64,000 nt of DNA from Spirosoma endbachense (GCF_010233585.1 NZ_CP045997.1:434001-498000); one strand, 5' to 3'; shown: positions 44,252 through 54,312, numbered from the stretch's first letter. Program-made: numbers and translations. Notes: generated from the letters alone by a model not told the origin.

Positions 44252-46395
44252 ACGGTCTGGGCACACGAGGCCAACCATTTGTTCGGTATGCGGCAGGGCT
44301 GATTGCAGGGATTGTTCTGTATGTGAACTACCCGGATTTCTACCTTATTCCGTTGCTTGCCATTGTATTGGGAACGGGGCTTTTCGGCTGGGCATTTCAA
44401 CGGAATTCTAAGCAGACCCTCAAGCCCATCCAGATCAAACAGGGAGCAGGTGGGTTATTAATACTCCTTGCATTGGGTTGGTCGATTGCATACCAGCATA
44501 CGGACAGCAATCGACCCGATAATAGTATTCATCTCAGCGATTCATTACGCGCTTATGTGGGCGTGGTCGCATCGCAGCCCGAAGAACGAGCCAGAACATA
44601 CCGCGTTGAGCTGGAAATGACTAAGGGTGAATGGGCAGGTAAGGCGGGTCGTGACCAGTGGCAATCGATCAGCGGCAGAGTTATCGTATACCTCGATAAA
44701 GCTGGCCAGCGAATGCCCCGTTATGGAGACATATGGCTCGTTTCGGGTTCACCCCGGCCAATCGATCCTCCACTTAACCCCGGTGAGTTTAATTATAAAC
44801 GTTACCTCAGCTACCGGAACATCTATCATCAACAGTACCTGCGCCTTTATCAACGAACGGTTCTGGGGTATGATCCTCCCAATCCGGTTACAAAACTGGC
44901 AACAGTTGTTAATCGTTGGGCCGACAGCGTTTTTACGCAACAAGTGGGCTCCCGCGCTGAATATGGACTTGTTAACGCCATGATTCTGGGCATTCGCGAC
45001 GATCTCGACACGGATTTGTATCGGGCTTATTCAGCGGCAGGGGCGGTCCATATTTTGTCGGTGTCAGGATTGCACGTTGGAATTCTCTTTGCCGTTCTGA
45101 CTTACCTCCTGAGCTTTTTGATTAAACGACCTAAGGGGAAAATCATAATGGCGGTACTGCAATTGGTGATTTTGTGGTTTTACGCTCTCGTTACAGGATT
45201 TTCGCCACCCGTACTTCGGTCGGCGGGTATGTTTACACTGCTCATATTAGCAAATGCACTCGGCCGGCAACAGCAACTAATGAATACGCTCGGTGCATCG
45301 GCTTTTTTTATCCTGTGTTTCGATCCATATGCGTTATTTTCTGCCGGTTTTCAACTGTCATACCTGGCTGTGGCAGGCATTGGTGCCTGGCAATCATCGC
45401 TAAACCAGGTGTTTACTTTTCGTAATAAATGGTTGAATCGACTTTGGGAGCTAACAGCAGTGGCTATCGTGGCGCAACTTATTACCTTTCCGCTCGGCAT
45501 ATTCTATTTTCACCAGTTTCCGACTTATTTTCTGGTGGCAAATCCGGTCGTAATTGTCATGTCGGAGATTTTATTGCCACTGGCTATGGCCACACTGGCG
45601 TTTAGCTGGGTGCCTTATCTGGCTGATTGGCTGGGCTGGCTTCTGCAGAAAACAGCCTGGCTGTTAAATTCTGCCGTAACACAAACCGGTCAGTTGCCAG
45701 GAGCCGCCTGGGATGGTCTATGGTTGTCGCCAGTGGCAATGCTGCTAACCTATGCCGTACTATTGTCTGGCGTAGCGCTGGTCATGACTCGTCAACGAGC
45801 CTTTTTATGGGCCACATGTGTGAGTACCTTACTACTTTCCGGTGCATTGCTCTGGAGCGATTATGAACAGGCTCACCAGCAACGACTGGCCGTTCATTTT
45901 GTGCCACACCGAACGGCGGTTAGCCTGACCACTGGCCACGAAAGTATCCTGCTGACCGACCTCGATTCTGCTGATACCCGCTCGTTTGACTTCTACCTCA
46001 GGAATACATTCGGTCAATGGGGTGTTTCGCGACTTAAGCGGGCTAGTACACACGCTAGTAGTAATAGCTCGTCAGAATCAAAACGAATTTCCACGTATTT
46101 CCAGTCAAGCGAGTACGCTTTATGGGTCTGGCAAGGAAAAACGCTGTTACTGGTCAACAAACTGACCGAACGAAACCGATGGCGACTGCCAGCGGTTATC
46201 GATTACCTGATTATTCGGCGGAATGCTCTGCACGATTGGGATCAACTCAATGGTCGGGTAGTGGCCCGGCACATAATTTTCGATGATTCGAATAAAACAC
46301 CACTGACAGACAGACTATTGACTGAAGCCAGGACGCGCGGAATTATCTGTTACTCCGTACGCCAGATGGGAGCGTATGTTACGGAATTAGAGTGA
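44248..46395 (+). CDS. comEC: ComEC/Rec2 family DNA-uptake membrane protein
   Basis: A 715-residue polytopic protein. An N-terminal soluble region with the DUF4131-type beta domain (YRVELEMTKGEWAG to YGDIWLVSG) is followed by the competence core (GLVNAMILGIRDDLDTDLYRAYSAAGAVHILSVSGLHVG region, starting near residue 240) with about ten membrane helices. The core forms the channel for transforming DNA. The C-terminal 170 residues are soluble but short and lack the full metallo-beta-lactamase motifs, so the nuclease-like domain may be absent or degenerate. Start codon overlaps the GNAT stop. Confidence 0.9.
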   Translation: MNGLGTRGQPFVRYAAGLIAGIVLYVNYPDFYLIPLLAIVLGTGLFGWAFQRNSKQTLKPIQIKQGAGGLLILLALGWSIAYQHTDSNRPDNSIHLSDSLRAYVGVVASQPEERARTYRVELEMTKGEWAGKAGRDQWQSISGRVIVYLDKAGQRMPRYGDIWLVSGSPRPIDPPLNPGEFNYKRYLSYRNIYHQQYLRLYQRTVLGYDPPNPVTKLATVVNRWADSVFTQQVGSRAEYGLVNAMILGIRDDLDTDLYRAYSAAGAVHILSVSGLHVGILFAVLTYLLSFLIKRPKGKIIMAVLQLVILWFYALVTGFSPPVLRSAGMFTLLILANALGRQQQLMNTLGASAFFILCFDPYALFSAGFQLSYLAVAGIGAWQSSLNQVFTFRNKWLNRLWELTAVAIVAQLITFPLGIFYFHQFPTYFLVANPVVIVMSEILLPLAMATLAFSWVPYLADWLGWLLQKTAWLLNSAVTQTGQLPGAAWDGLWLSPVAMLLTYAVLLSGVALVMTRQRAFLWATCVSTLLLSGALLWSDYEQAHQQRLAVHFVPHRTAVSLTTGHESILLTDLDSADTRSFDFYLRNTFGQWGVSRLKRASTHASSNSSSESKRISTYFQSSEYALWVWQGKTLLLVNKLTERNRWRLPAVIDYLIIRRNALHDWDQLNGRVVARHIIFDDSNKTPLTDRLLTEARTRGIICYSVRQMGAYVTELE

Positions 46396-46397
46396 AG

Positions 46398-46420
46398 TGG
46401 AGTGATATTCGATCACTCCA
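46398..46420. terminator. Hairpin between convergent comEC and Spy-like genes
   Basis: A 9-bp perfect stem TGGAGTGAT/ATCACTCCA (46398-46406 with 46412-46420) has a 5-nt loop, between two convergent stops. Confidence 0.6.
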
Positions 46421-46427
46421 TTGATCG

Positions 46428-46973
46428 CTAATTGACCGCCTTGGTTAGCGAATCTTTCTTTGGCGCTGGTGGACGGAACCCACCAATTTCCTTCTTCATG
46501 TCTTCTTTTTTAGACTGATAGAGAGCCCATTGGTCGCTGGTTAGGATTGGATGAAGTTTATCCTCTTTTTCTTCGTTCATCATTAGCATCATATCCTGAA
46601 TCTGCTTGATCGTTTCGGGAGACGGGCGTCCTCCACCCGTACCAACGATATCTTTGATGGCATCCTGCTGTTGGTTGGCGTATTCGTTATTCAGGGATTT
46701 AACTGCTTTTAGCTGGTCTTTGGATAAAGACAGGTTTTCTTTCAACCACTTCGTTTCTTTATTGGCCATGTCCCCGGCTATGTTGGGGATTGAAGCCCTT
46801 GGAGGAGAACTGGGAATATTTTGACCCATACCGCCACCCATCCGGCCGCCATACCCACCGCCGTATCCACCACCATAGCCCCCATACTGACCAAAGCTCA
46901 GGTGGCCAAAGAGCAGGCCAGCACTCAGGCATATACTAGAAATCAATGTGGTTAAACGAATTCGGAATTTCAT
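46428..46973 (-). CDS. Spy/CpxP-like periplasmic protein with Gly/Tyr-rich segment
   Basis: A 181-residue protein with a signal peptide (about 1-28). A short YGGGYGG repeat segment (about 29-50) is followed by a helical, LTxxQ-like region typical of Spy/CpxP or DUF4890-like periplasmic proteins (LSKDQLKAVKSLNNEY, then LHPILTSDQWALYQSKKEDMK). Spy-type proteins bind misfolded clients. This is inferred from layout, since the classic LTxxQ motif occurs only as LSKDQ and LTSDQ. Confidence 0.7.
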   Translation of the reverse strand: MKFRIRLTTLISSICLSAGLLFGHLSFGQYGGYGGGYGGGYGGRMGGGMGQNIPSSPPRASIPNIAGDMANKETKWLKENLSLSKDQLKAVKSLNNEYANQQQDAIKDIVGTGGGRPSPETIKQIQDMMLMMNEEKEDKLHPILTSDQWALYQSKKEDMKKEIGGFRPPAPKKDSLTKAVN

Positions 46974-47270
46974 GATGATTGTTTGCTAAACAAGTACAGT
47001 TTTGAAATACGAAGTTCGGTAAAAAATAAAAGAATTGTGCATCAAGTGAACGAATGCTTCCGGCCAACTCTGGAAATAGGGCAATAAAAGCCAGTAAGGT
47101 TGCTGGTTGATGGTCAAATAGGGCTCAGAAAGCGAACCAAGCAGATAAAAAAAATCAACCGAATGCGTTAAGCTTCGACTGCCTGTTCGTCCGGTAATAA
47201 ACCGGAAAAGCCTTTAGTTTAAAGGAAATCAGCCAAAACTTTTCTCGCAAACAGTCCGTTAGCCATATAT

Positions 47271-47942
47271 ATGGAAACGCTCGAAAAAATCCGGAAGGCG
47301 TACACCGAGTACGTACTGGAAAACGGAAAACAACCCACTTCCGTCTTTCAGTTTGCCAGGAAACTAAAGCTGGCCGAGGCTGACTTTTATAACGACTACG
47401 CATCGTTTGATGCTATAGAAGCCGATATCTGGTTAACGTTCTTTAACCAGGCAAAAGCAACCGTTGAGGCCGACGATACCTACCAGGGTTATTCGGTCAG
47501 GGAAAAGTTGCTGGCCTTTTATTATACCTGGATCGAGTTACTCAAAGCACAGCGCAGTTTTGTTGTCTATAGTTTTGGGCGATTGCGTGCAGAAAGCAGC
47601 ACACAGGGTGCTCGGGGCAGGCTTTCAGGCAGCGTTTCGGCTAAATCACAGGTTCTAAATCCATTTAAGGAAGCTTTTTTCGACTATGCCCGCGATCTGC
47701 TGGCCGAAGGTCGGGAAAGTAAAGAGGTAGAACCGCGCCCGTTCATTACTGATCGCTATCCGAATGCATTATGGGCGCAAACGCTTTATTTACTCGATTT
47801 CTGGGTACGTGATGTCAGTAAAAACTTCGAGAAAACCGATACCGCTATCGAAAAAGCCGTTAACACCGCCTTCGATCTAATCGGCCGTTCTCCGCTCGAT
47901 ACCCTGTTCGACTTCGCCAAATTTATCTATCAGAATAAATAA
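47271..47942 (+). CDS. TetR-like regulator (divergent DNA-binding domain)
   Basis: A 223-residue helical protein. Residues 1-55 resemble a TetR helix-turn-helix region (VFQFARKLKLAEADFYNDYASFDAIEADIW), and the remainder is a TetR C-terminal ligand-domain-like bundle conserved among Cytophagales. It is 93 nt upstream of the ABC1 kinase gene on the same strand, and they are probably an operon. In this group the regulator-kinase pair is recurrent, but its ligand is unknown. Confidence 0.75.
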   Translation: METLEKIRKAYTEYVLENGKQPTSVFQFARKLKLAEADFYNDYASFDAIEADIWLTFFNQAKATVEADDTYQGYSVREKLLAFYYTWIELLKAQRSFVVYSFGRLRAESSTQGARGRLSGSVSAKSQVLNPFKEAFFDYARDLLAEGRESKEVEPRPFITDRYPNALWAQTLYLLDFWVRDVSKNFEKTDTAIEKAVNTAFDLIGRSPLDTLFDFAKFIYQNK

Positions 47943-48035
47943 GCGAATGGAGGTACGAACGATCGCGTGATGAATCGGCTAAGCCAGTTCCATGCGATCA
48001 CTCGTTCACCCTGTCGCACAATCACTCATTAACAA

Positions 48036-49361
48036 ATGAAAACCCAAAACTCCGTTCCGACGACCAAAGTTGCCCGTGCCAGCCAGTTTGTGAAAGCCGG
48101 GGTGAAGGTCGGCGGAAATTATATAAAACATTATAGTAAAAAGCTGATTGATCCCGATTTATCGAAAGATGAATTGCACAAGGACAATGCGGCTGACATA
48201 TATGAAGCATTAAGCGAACTGAAGGGCTCTGCTCTGAAAATGGCCCAGATGCTGAGTATGGACCGGGGCTTACTGCCGGTGGCTTATTCAGACAAGTTTA
48301 CTATGGCGCAATATTCAGCGCCACCGTTGTCGGGGCCACTGGTTGTCAAAACGTTCAAGACCTATTTTGGGAAAACCCCGACCCAGTTGTTCGATAAATT
48401 TAACATCGATGCTGTCAATGCAGCCAGTATTGGTCAGGTTCATCTGGCCTGGAAAGACGGGAAGAAGCTGGCCGTAAAGGTACAATATCCCGGCGTAGCC
48501 GATGCCGTGAGTTCTGACCTGAAAATTGCCAAACCGCTGGCCGTTCGGTTACTGAATCTGAATGAGCGTGACATCGACCGGTATATGGGGGAAGTAGAGT
48601 CGAAACTCCTCGAAGAAACCGATTATGAACTTGAACTCCGTCGCTCCATTGAAATTTCGGAAGCCTGTGCCCATATACCGGGTCTGGTATTCCCCAAATA
48701 CTATCCTGAATTCTCATCCAGACGAATCCTGACGATGGACTGGGTGGACGGACTTCATCTGAAAGATTTCCTGAAAACGAAACCGTCGCAGGCGATTCGG
48801 AACGAGATTGGGCAGGCACTGTGGGATTTTTACGATTTTCAGATTCATACCTTACGGCAGGTTCACGCTGATCCACATCCGGGTAACTTTCTGATGCGGC
48901 CTGATGGAACAATGGGCGTCATCGATTTTGGCTGCGTGAAGGTCATTCCCGAATTTTACTACGACAATTATTTTCGGCTGGTCAATCCTGACACCATCGA
49001 GAATAATTCGCTAACAGAAACGATTTTTGAAAATCTGGAATTTCTGACCCCGCAGGATTCTCCCAAAGATCGGGCGTTTTTCTCGGATTTGTTTAAGCAG
49101 ATGATCCGTATGCTGGGTGAACCATTCGCCGTCGACGAGTTTGATTTTGGCGATGATACCTACTTCAATAAAGTATATGCCTTTGCCGAAGATTTGTCGA
49201 AAGTAGAGGAGTTGAAAAAGTCGAAGGTCGCACGGGGCTCGCAGGATGGCCTATACGTAAACCGAACGTACTATGGCCTATACGCCATGCTTAATGAATT
49301 GAAAGCCAATGTGGTAACAACGAAACCTGAATGGCTGAAGTCGAAAAAGATAGCAGTCTGA
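48036..49361 (+). CDS. ABC1/UbiB family kinase-like protein
   Basis: A 441-residue atypical kinase of the ABC1/UbiB/AarF family, involved in quinone or lipid metabolism in other organisms. Family hallmarks are the KxGQ-like KGSALKMAQ (63-71), the Ala-rich loop NAASIGQVHLA, the ATP-site Lys in LAVKVQYPG, catalytic VHADPHPGNF and metal-binding IDFGC. All key residues are present. It follows the TetR-like gene and ends at a strong terminator. Confidence 0.93.
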   Translation: MKTQNSVPTTKVARASQFVKAGVKVGGNYIKHYSKKLIDPDLSKDELHKDNAADIYEALSELKGSALKMAQMLSMDRGLLPVAYSDKFTMAQYSAPPLSGPLVVKTFKTYFGKTPTQLFDKFNIDAVNAASIGQVHLAWKDGKKLAVKVQYPGVADAVSSDLKIAKPLAVRLLNLNERDIDRYMGEVESKLLEETDYELELRRSIEISEACAHIPGLVFPKYYPEFSSRRILTMDWVDGLHLKDFLKTKPSQAIRNEIGQALWDFYDFQIHTLRQVHADPHPGNFLMRPDGTMGVIDFGCVKVIPEFYYDNYFRLVNPDTIENNSLTETIFENLEFLTPQDSPKDRAFFSDLFKQMIRMLGEPFAVDEFDFGDDTYFNKVYAFAEDLSKVEELKKSKVARGSQDGLYVNRTYYGLYAMLNELKANVVTTKPEWLKSKKIAV

Positions 49362-49400
49362 TCCAGCGGTAGCTACTTGTGTTTAGTTTCGACAACAAGG

Positions 49401-49431
49401 AAGCCCGATGGCGATTGCCATCGGGCTTTTT
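49401..49431 (+). terminator. Intrinsic terminator of the TetR-like/ABC1 operon
   Basis: A 12-bp perfect stem AAGCCCGATGGC (49401-49412 with 49417-49428) has a GATT loop and is followed by TTTTT (49427-49431). It also lies at the 3' end of the convergent beta-helix gene. Confidence 0.9.
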
Positions 49432-49436
49432 GGTGA

Positions 49437-50990
49437 TTATAATCGACGGCGCTGAACGATGAAGGGTACACAAATAGAAGGTCGGCAAGCAGCAGACTCG
49501 TAGGCACCCATATCCACCCGGCCATCCTGAACGCGGGATTGCCCAACAAGATCGGTAGCCGGTAAACCTGCTGTATCAGGATTGCCGGCGTTGATGGCGG
49601 GGCTGTTTAAACCCAGCCTGAAATTGCCGGTGCCGGGATTGACAAAAATCGGGTCCGTATTGAGGTTATTGCCTGCATTATACCCAGGAGGGGCATTGAC
49701 AAAATCATGCGTGAGAAAGTTACCCCCGACAATAGAGTTTCCAACCGTTGGAAAGGCTTGGTAATCAAACGATATGGATTCGTATTTGTACGAAATGTTA
49801 TCCCAGATGATGCAGTTTTTAATAACGGGATGGGGAAGATTATTGTCGTTCAGTTTATTGTAGCCGTCGCCATAGGCACTGTCCTGAATGGAAAAAGCGC
49901 CCCCCGAATTCGATGACGACGTGTTTTGGGTGAAACTACAGTTAATAAACTGAGGAGTACTGGTTCCATTGAAAAAAGACCCCGTAAATACAGCTCCACC
50001 ACCTGTTGCCTGATTATCGGTAAACAGGCAGTTATACAGGACCGGGCTACAGTCCTGATTGTAGGCATCGACAAAAAGACCACCACCACTACCGCCAATA
50101 TTAAAACCGGCATGATTCCTGCTGAATGTACAATTGGTGATTTGTGGATTACAGTTAATCACAAATACGCCACCACCCCAAAACGAGCGGTTATCAAGGA
50201 ACAAACATCCCTTGATCGACGTGTTGGTAAAGTTATGAAGATAAATAGCCCCGCCACTTCCCAGGCCAATGGATTCATTGGCTTTAAATAAGCAATTGCT
50301 GATCAGAAAAGTAGATCCTTGTCCGCATGTTCCCCCGCTACTATACAGGCCGCTTCCAAAACTTCCCCTGTTTTGCTCGATTGTACAATTTAGGATGGAT
50401 GGCGTGCTGCATTTCGTAAGGCTGATATTATGAATGCCACCGCCAGCTTTACCAATATCATTTGCCTGAACCTCCTGGCCAAGCAGATAGGAGGTCGGGC
50501 CGTTTGCCAGATTTGCCACTCCTTCACGGACTGTCAAGCCGTTCAGTTGGGTAGTGGCATCAACATCCTGAAAGTAAACAACATGGTATGAGTTATCCGC
50601 CTGGGTGACCGGTAGCGCCGAATGATCCGTTGTATCGTGGGGTAAGCCGATATCGCCCGACAAAATGGTTTTATTGGCCGTATAATTCCGTTGCCCCAAA
50701 CTAGATTCCGTTCCCGTAAATCCGCCATAAACGGATACCCCCGTTGCAATACTGAACGAGGCTGCCCGATTGGTTGTGGTGGTTGGTTTATACGTTCCGG
50801 CCGCTACCCAGAACTGTGTTCCGGCCGTTGCGATGGCTACACGATTAACTAATTGTGTTCCAGAGAGTGAATTGGCCCAGGAATTACCAGAGCCAGTACC
50901 AGCCCCGGATGGAGTTACGTAGATGATTGGTTGAGCGAATGTAGACAGTGATAATAATATATAGAAAATAAGAAAGGAAAGCTTTTCCAT
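49437..50990 (-). CDS. Secreted right-handed beta-helix (choice-of-anchor Q) protein
   Basis: A 517-residue protein with a signal peptide (about 1-19). The N-terminal block IYVTPSGAGTGSGNSWANSL is followed by repeated short strands with Asn ladders (NCTIEQNRGSFGSGLYSSG, NCSFTQNTSSSNSGGAFSI), a parallel beta-helix. It closes with the choice-of-anchor Q block (SPAINAGNPD, DMGAYES). The protein ends about 20 residues later (CVPFIVQRRRL) without a recognisable T9SS sorting domain, unlike many relatives. It is probably an extracellular adhesin or polysaccharide-binding protein. Confidence 0.85.
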   Translation of the reverse strand: MEKLSFLIFYILLSLSTFAQPIIYVTPSGAGTGSGNSWANSLSGTQLVNRVAIATAGTQFWVAAGTYKPTTTTNRAASFSIATGVSVYGGFTGTESSLGQRNYTANKTILSGDIGLPHDTTDHSALPVTQADNSYHVVYFQDVDATTQLNGLTVREGVANLANGPTSYLLGQEVQANDIGKAGGGIHNISLTKCSTPSILNCTIEQNRGSFGSGLYSSGGTCGQGSTFLISNCLFKANESIGLGSGGAIYLHNFTNTSIKGCLFLDNRSFWGGGVFVINCNPQITNCTFSRNHAGFNIGGSGGGLFVDAYNQDCSPVLYNCLFTDNQATGGGAVFTGSFFNGTSTPQFINCSFTQNTSSSNSGGAFSIQDSAYGDGYNKLNDNNLPHPVIKNCIIWDNISYKYESISFDYQAFPTVGNSIVGGNFLTHDFVNAPPGYNAGNNLNTDPIFVNPGTGNFRLGLNSPAINAGNPDTAGLPATDLVGQSRVQDGRVDMGAYESAACRPSICVPFIVQRRRL

Positions 50991-51020
50991 AAAAGTTGAA
51001 ATAAAGTATGCTTATGCGAA

Positions 51021-51028
51021 CAAACTTA
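51021..51028 (-). promoter_or_regulatory. Candidate -7 element for the beta-helix gene
   Basis: TAAGTTTG on the minus strand fits TAnnTTTG exactly and lies 30 nt before the start codon. No TTTG is found at standard spacing. Confidence 0.4.
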
Positions 51029-51212
51029 AATAAAAATAACCTATTTAATTCGAATTCAGTACCGTATTTGGTGGAAACTCCAGTAAGTGGATGGGCTACA
51101 TTGTAGACTTGAATTAGTTGATTGGGTAACAGGATTACGATTATGAAAATAAAATCAGTGAAATTTACGTACTCATTAAGACTACACTGATCCGCCGAAG
51201 CGGTTAACGATA

Positions 51213-51794
51213 ATGTTGCTGACTACCCATACGCCCGAACCCCATGCCAAGCCCCGTTTCGACGATATCTTCATGGAGTTGGCCGTTAACCTCGCCCGAC
51301 GGTCGCATTGTATCAAAGCGCAGGTTGGAGCGGTACTGGCCCGCGATACCCGGATCATTTCCATCGGCTACAATGGCCCACCAGCTGGTACGCACAACTG
51401 TGATGAAGAATTTCAGGGCGCTGGTTGCCCCCGCGATTCCAAAGGCTCCTGTTCGCTGGCCTTACATGCCGAAGAAAACGCGATCCTTTATGCCGCCAAA
51501 AATGGCTCTGAGATAGAAGGGGCAACAATTTATGTGACGCTGTCGCCCTGTATTGCCTGCGCCAGAATCATCTACAGCATGAAAATCGCCAGGGTCATCT
51601 ACCTCCATTCATACGCTGAATACAAGGGAATCCCATCGGATGAAGGTGTTGATTTCCTGCGCCGGTTTGGGGTTACGGTTGAACAGTATGAACCCGGCGA
51701 AGGCGTAACGCTACTGGCTGAACCGCCCCTGTCAGGTCCGGCTAATGCTCAGAAAACCGCCGGAACGCCGGAACGCGATTCGTCTTTACGATGA
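51213..51794 (+). CDS. dCMP deaminase
   Basis: A 193-residue zinc-dependent deoxycytidylate deaminase that supplies dUMP for thymidylate synthesis. Zinc ligands and the catalytic Glu are in HAE (H85, E87) and PCIAC (C113, C116). An additional GCPRDSKGSCSLALH block holds conserved Cys and His found in dCMP deaminases. QVGAVLARDTRIISIGYNGPP confirms the family. The last 35 residues are a variable tail. It overlaps the next gene by 4 nt (ATGA). Confidence 0.92.
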   Translation: MLLTTHTPEPHAKPRFDDIFMELAVNLARRSHCIKAQVGAVLARDTRIISIGYNGPPAGTHNCDEEFQGAGCPRDSKGSCSLALHAEENAILYAAKNGSEIEGATIYVTLSPCIACARIIYSMKIARVIYLHSYAEYKGIPSDEGVDFLRRFGVTVEQYEPGEGVTLLAEPPLSGPANAQKTAGTPERDSSLR

Positions 51795-52396
51795 ATATTC
51801 TGGCGCATGGTTATCTGTCAGCTAGAAAAGACGGCTTATTGATCGGAAATTTTATCGGCGATTTCATCAAGGGAAATCCTGCCCATCCGCGGCATAAGCT
51901 TACACTCCACGAAGTGGCAGGCGTTCGCTTACACCGCGAAATCGACACATTTACGGATGCCCATCCCGATGTTGCGGCTGTCCGTGAGCTATTGCATCCG
52001 CGCTGCCATAAGTACGCAGGAGTGGCTGTCGATGTGTTTTTTGATCATTTTTTGGCCCGTAATTTCGATCAGTTGACTGGCGAGTCCTTACCTGATTTTA
52101 CCCGGTATTTTTATAGTGCCCTACAGCGACTTTCACCCCGTTTTCCGACACCGGCAGCGCGCATGCTCCATGCACTGGTTCGCTATGATTGGGTTATGGG
52201 CTACCAGACTACCGAAGGTATTGACCAATCGCTGAAAGGCATTTCGCGTCGGACTGCTTTTCCGTCGGGTCTGGATACGGCAATAATCGATCTGGTCCTG
52301 TATTATGACCAGATTGGTGAACACTTTATGCATTTCTGGCCGGAATTGGTTGACCATGTTGAGCAAATACGAATACAGCTATCAAAAGCAGAATAA
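51791..52396 (+). CDS. Acyl carrier protein phosphodiesterase-like (AcpH/DUF479)
   Basis: A 201-residue all-helical protein matching AcpH, which removes the phosphopantetheine arm from ACP. The start MNILAHGYLSARKDGLLIGNFIGDFIKG and the HREIDTFTDAHP and VAVDVFFDHFLARN blocks supply the conserved His/Asp metal ligands of this HD-like family. Length is normal. The ATG overlaps the dCMP deaminase stop, so both are likely translated from one transcript. Confidence 0.9.
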   Translation: MNILAHGYLSARKDGLLIGNFIGDFIKGNPAHPRHKLTLHEVAGVRLHREIDTFTDAHPDVAAVRELLHPRCHKYAGVAVDVFFDHFLARNFDQLTGESLPDFTRYFYSALQRLSPRFPTPAARMLHALVRYDWVMGYQTTEGIDQSLKGISRRTAFPSGLDTAIIDLVLYYDQIGEHFMHFWPELVDHVEQIRIQLSKAE

Positions 52397-52440
52397 GCTG
52401 AATCGGCAAAGCAGGTAAAGTATCGACTATGGTCTGATTG

Positions 52441-54210
52441 TCAGTTAGTTGATTTTGGTGGAAACAGTTGAAATTCTCGGATGCCAATACTCCCTACAGA
52501 CTCCTGAATAATCAGTCTGAATCGTTTTGCCGTGACAGGAGTTATGGTCTTTCGCCACTCGCTACCAGGTTGCTGACCACTCATTAGCGTAATCCATTGC
52601 TGATCTTTTTCATATTGAATGGCAAATCGTCCGATCTGTGGGGTTACAGCTGATGTTTTAGCGGGGATAAATGCATTGACCATCACCTGGCCAACGCGCT
52701 GAGGTTTGCCAAGATCAATTTCGAGCCAGCCAGTTGAGTTAAATAGTGCCTGAAGTTTTGCCGATTGAAACGAAAGATCCGTGCCATAGTAGGCGTCGAA
52801 TTGACCATCACGTCGACGGCCTAATTTCCAGTAAGTTTTCGGGTCATCGTCGACAGTGGCATCGGCATTATGTAAGAACGAACTAAGCTCACTGGATGCC
52901 CTGGCTGATTTAGTATAGGCCAGCGAACCCGTTTTTGAGAACGGCCGGATGAGGGATAGTGTAGCCGCCGGTTGATCGATGGTGAGCGTAATAATTGTGG
53001 CGATTGAGTCGCGCATTGCCGTTGGAATCACCAGTTCCAGATTTTCCTTCCGTTGGCGGAACGTCACCGGACCGCCAGTCAATAGGGTTGCTTGTTTGAT
53101 AGGTACAGGTAGGGGCGGGAGCACGATGGTGCCGTCAGTTCCCGTCAGAATATGCAGAAAAATTTTATTGTCCTTTTGCGTACAGACATACGAATCGGTC
53201 GGGGTGTAAGGACCACCTTTTGTGCCATAAATGGCTTCTGAACGGGGTTTAATCCAGGAACCAAGATCATAAAGACGGTTTGTGAAAAGGGCAGGGAACT
53301 GGCCCAGACTGTCGGGGCCAACGTTAAGCAGTAAATTGCCATTGCTGCCTACACAACGCAACAGGGTGTGTACCGACTCGCTCAGGCTCCGGGGCGTATC
53401 GCCAAATTTCCAGGCCCATTGGTGCCCCATATTCGTACAGGTTTCCCAGGGAGTTTGCCCAAACCCCGCTACAAACCCTTCTGGTGTTGCATAATCGCCA
53501 TAGGTGCCGGGTTGACTGTGTGATTCATCGGGACTAAAGACTTCCAGTCGGTTGTTCAGAATAATATCCGGTTGTAGCCGATGAACCAGCTCATAAACCT
53601 GTTTCGGTTTGGCAGGAGAGGGTGAGCCTTCATAGTCGAACCACAACAGATCAATTGGACCATAATTAGTCAGTAGTTCGGTAAGCTGGGTCATCATCCG
53701 GCCAACAAACTCGTTGTTACTGGCCGGATTGCGGCAGTCGGAGTCTTTCCAGTCGGCCAGTGAAAAATACCAGCCGATCTTAAGCCCTGCTTCTCGCGCA
53801 GCATCGGCCAGCTCTTTGCAGACATCCCGCCCGAACGGGGTCGACATGATGTTGTACGTTGTGGATTTCGTGTTCCACAGGCAGAAACCATCGTGGTGTT
53901 TGGCGGTGAGCACGACGTACTTCATACCTCCGGCCTTTGCCTGGGCTACCCACTCTCTGGCATTGAAACGGGTAGGGTTGAATCGCCGGTAAAGCGAGTC
54001 ATACCGGCTTTTACCGTAATCAGCTCGAGACCAACTGATTTCTTTGCCGATAAGCGAGACCGGCCCCCAGTGAATGAACAGGCCAAAACGAGCATCACGC
54101 CACCACCCTAGTCGTTGGTCCTGTGTCAAGGCTGTTTGAGCCATCAGGCTGATCGTCAGCATGATTAATGTTGCCGAAAGGCTAAGCGAACGAATGGAGC
54201 GGATTGGCAT
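52441..54210 (-). CDS. Alpha-L-fucosidase (GH29) with discoidin-like C-terminus
   Basis: ATG at 54210 predicts 589 residues with a signal peptide (about 1-25); a TTG two codons upstream is less likely. GH29 hallmarks are WWRDARFGLFIHWGP, YVVLTAKHHDGFCLWNTK and the likely nucleophile Asp D192 in LLWFDYEG. The C-terminal 140 residues form an F5/8 type C (discoidin) module (LGKPQRVGQVMVNAF, PVTAKRFRLIIQ), suggesting binding to glycans. It releases alpha-L-fucose from glycans in the periplasm or outside. It lies 102 nt after the LytTR regulator gene on the same strand. Confidence 0.93.
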   Translation of the reverse strand: MPIRSIRSLSLSATLIMLTISLMAQTALTQDQRLGWWRDARFGLFIHWGPVSLIGKEISWSRADYGKSRYDSLYRRFNPTRFNAREWVAQAKAGGMKYVVLTAKHHDGFCLWNTKSTTYNIMSTPFGRDVCKELADAAREAGLKIGWYFSLADWKDSDCRNPASNNEFVGRMMTQLTELLTNYGPIDLLWFDYEGSPSPAKPKQVYELVHRLQPDIILNNRLEVFSPDESHSQPGTYGDYATPEGFVAGFGQTPWETCTNMGHQWAWKFGDTPRSLSESVHTLLRCVGSNGNLLLNVGPDSLGQFPALFTNRLYDLGSWIKPRSEAIYGTKGGPYTPTDSYVCTQKDNKIFLHILTGTDGTIVLPPLPVPIKQATLLTGGPVTFRQRKENLELVIPTAMRDSIATIITLTIDQPAATLSLIRPFSKTGSLAYTKSARASSELSSFLHNADATVDDDPKTYWKLGRRRDGQFDAYYGTDLSFQSAKLQALFNSTGWLEIDLGKPQRVGQVMVNAFIPAKTSAVTPQIGRFAIQYEKDQQWITLMSGQQPGSEWRKTITPVTAKRFRLIIQESVGSIGIREFQLFPPKSTN

Positions 54211-54312
54211 AAGCAATTGGCAGGCGTCGCTTAATGAAAGGAGCCATTAAGGCGCTTAATGCTTAGAAGCAATACCCAAGCTTTTTTTACCAATAGACAA
54301 ACCGGGTCTTAC

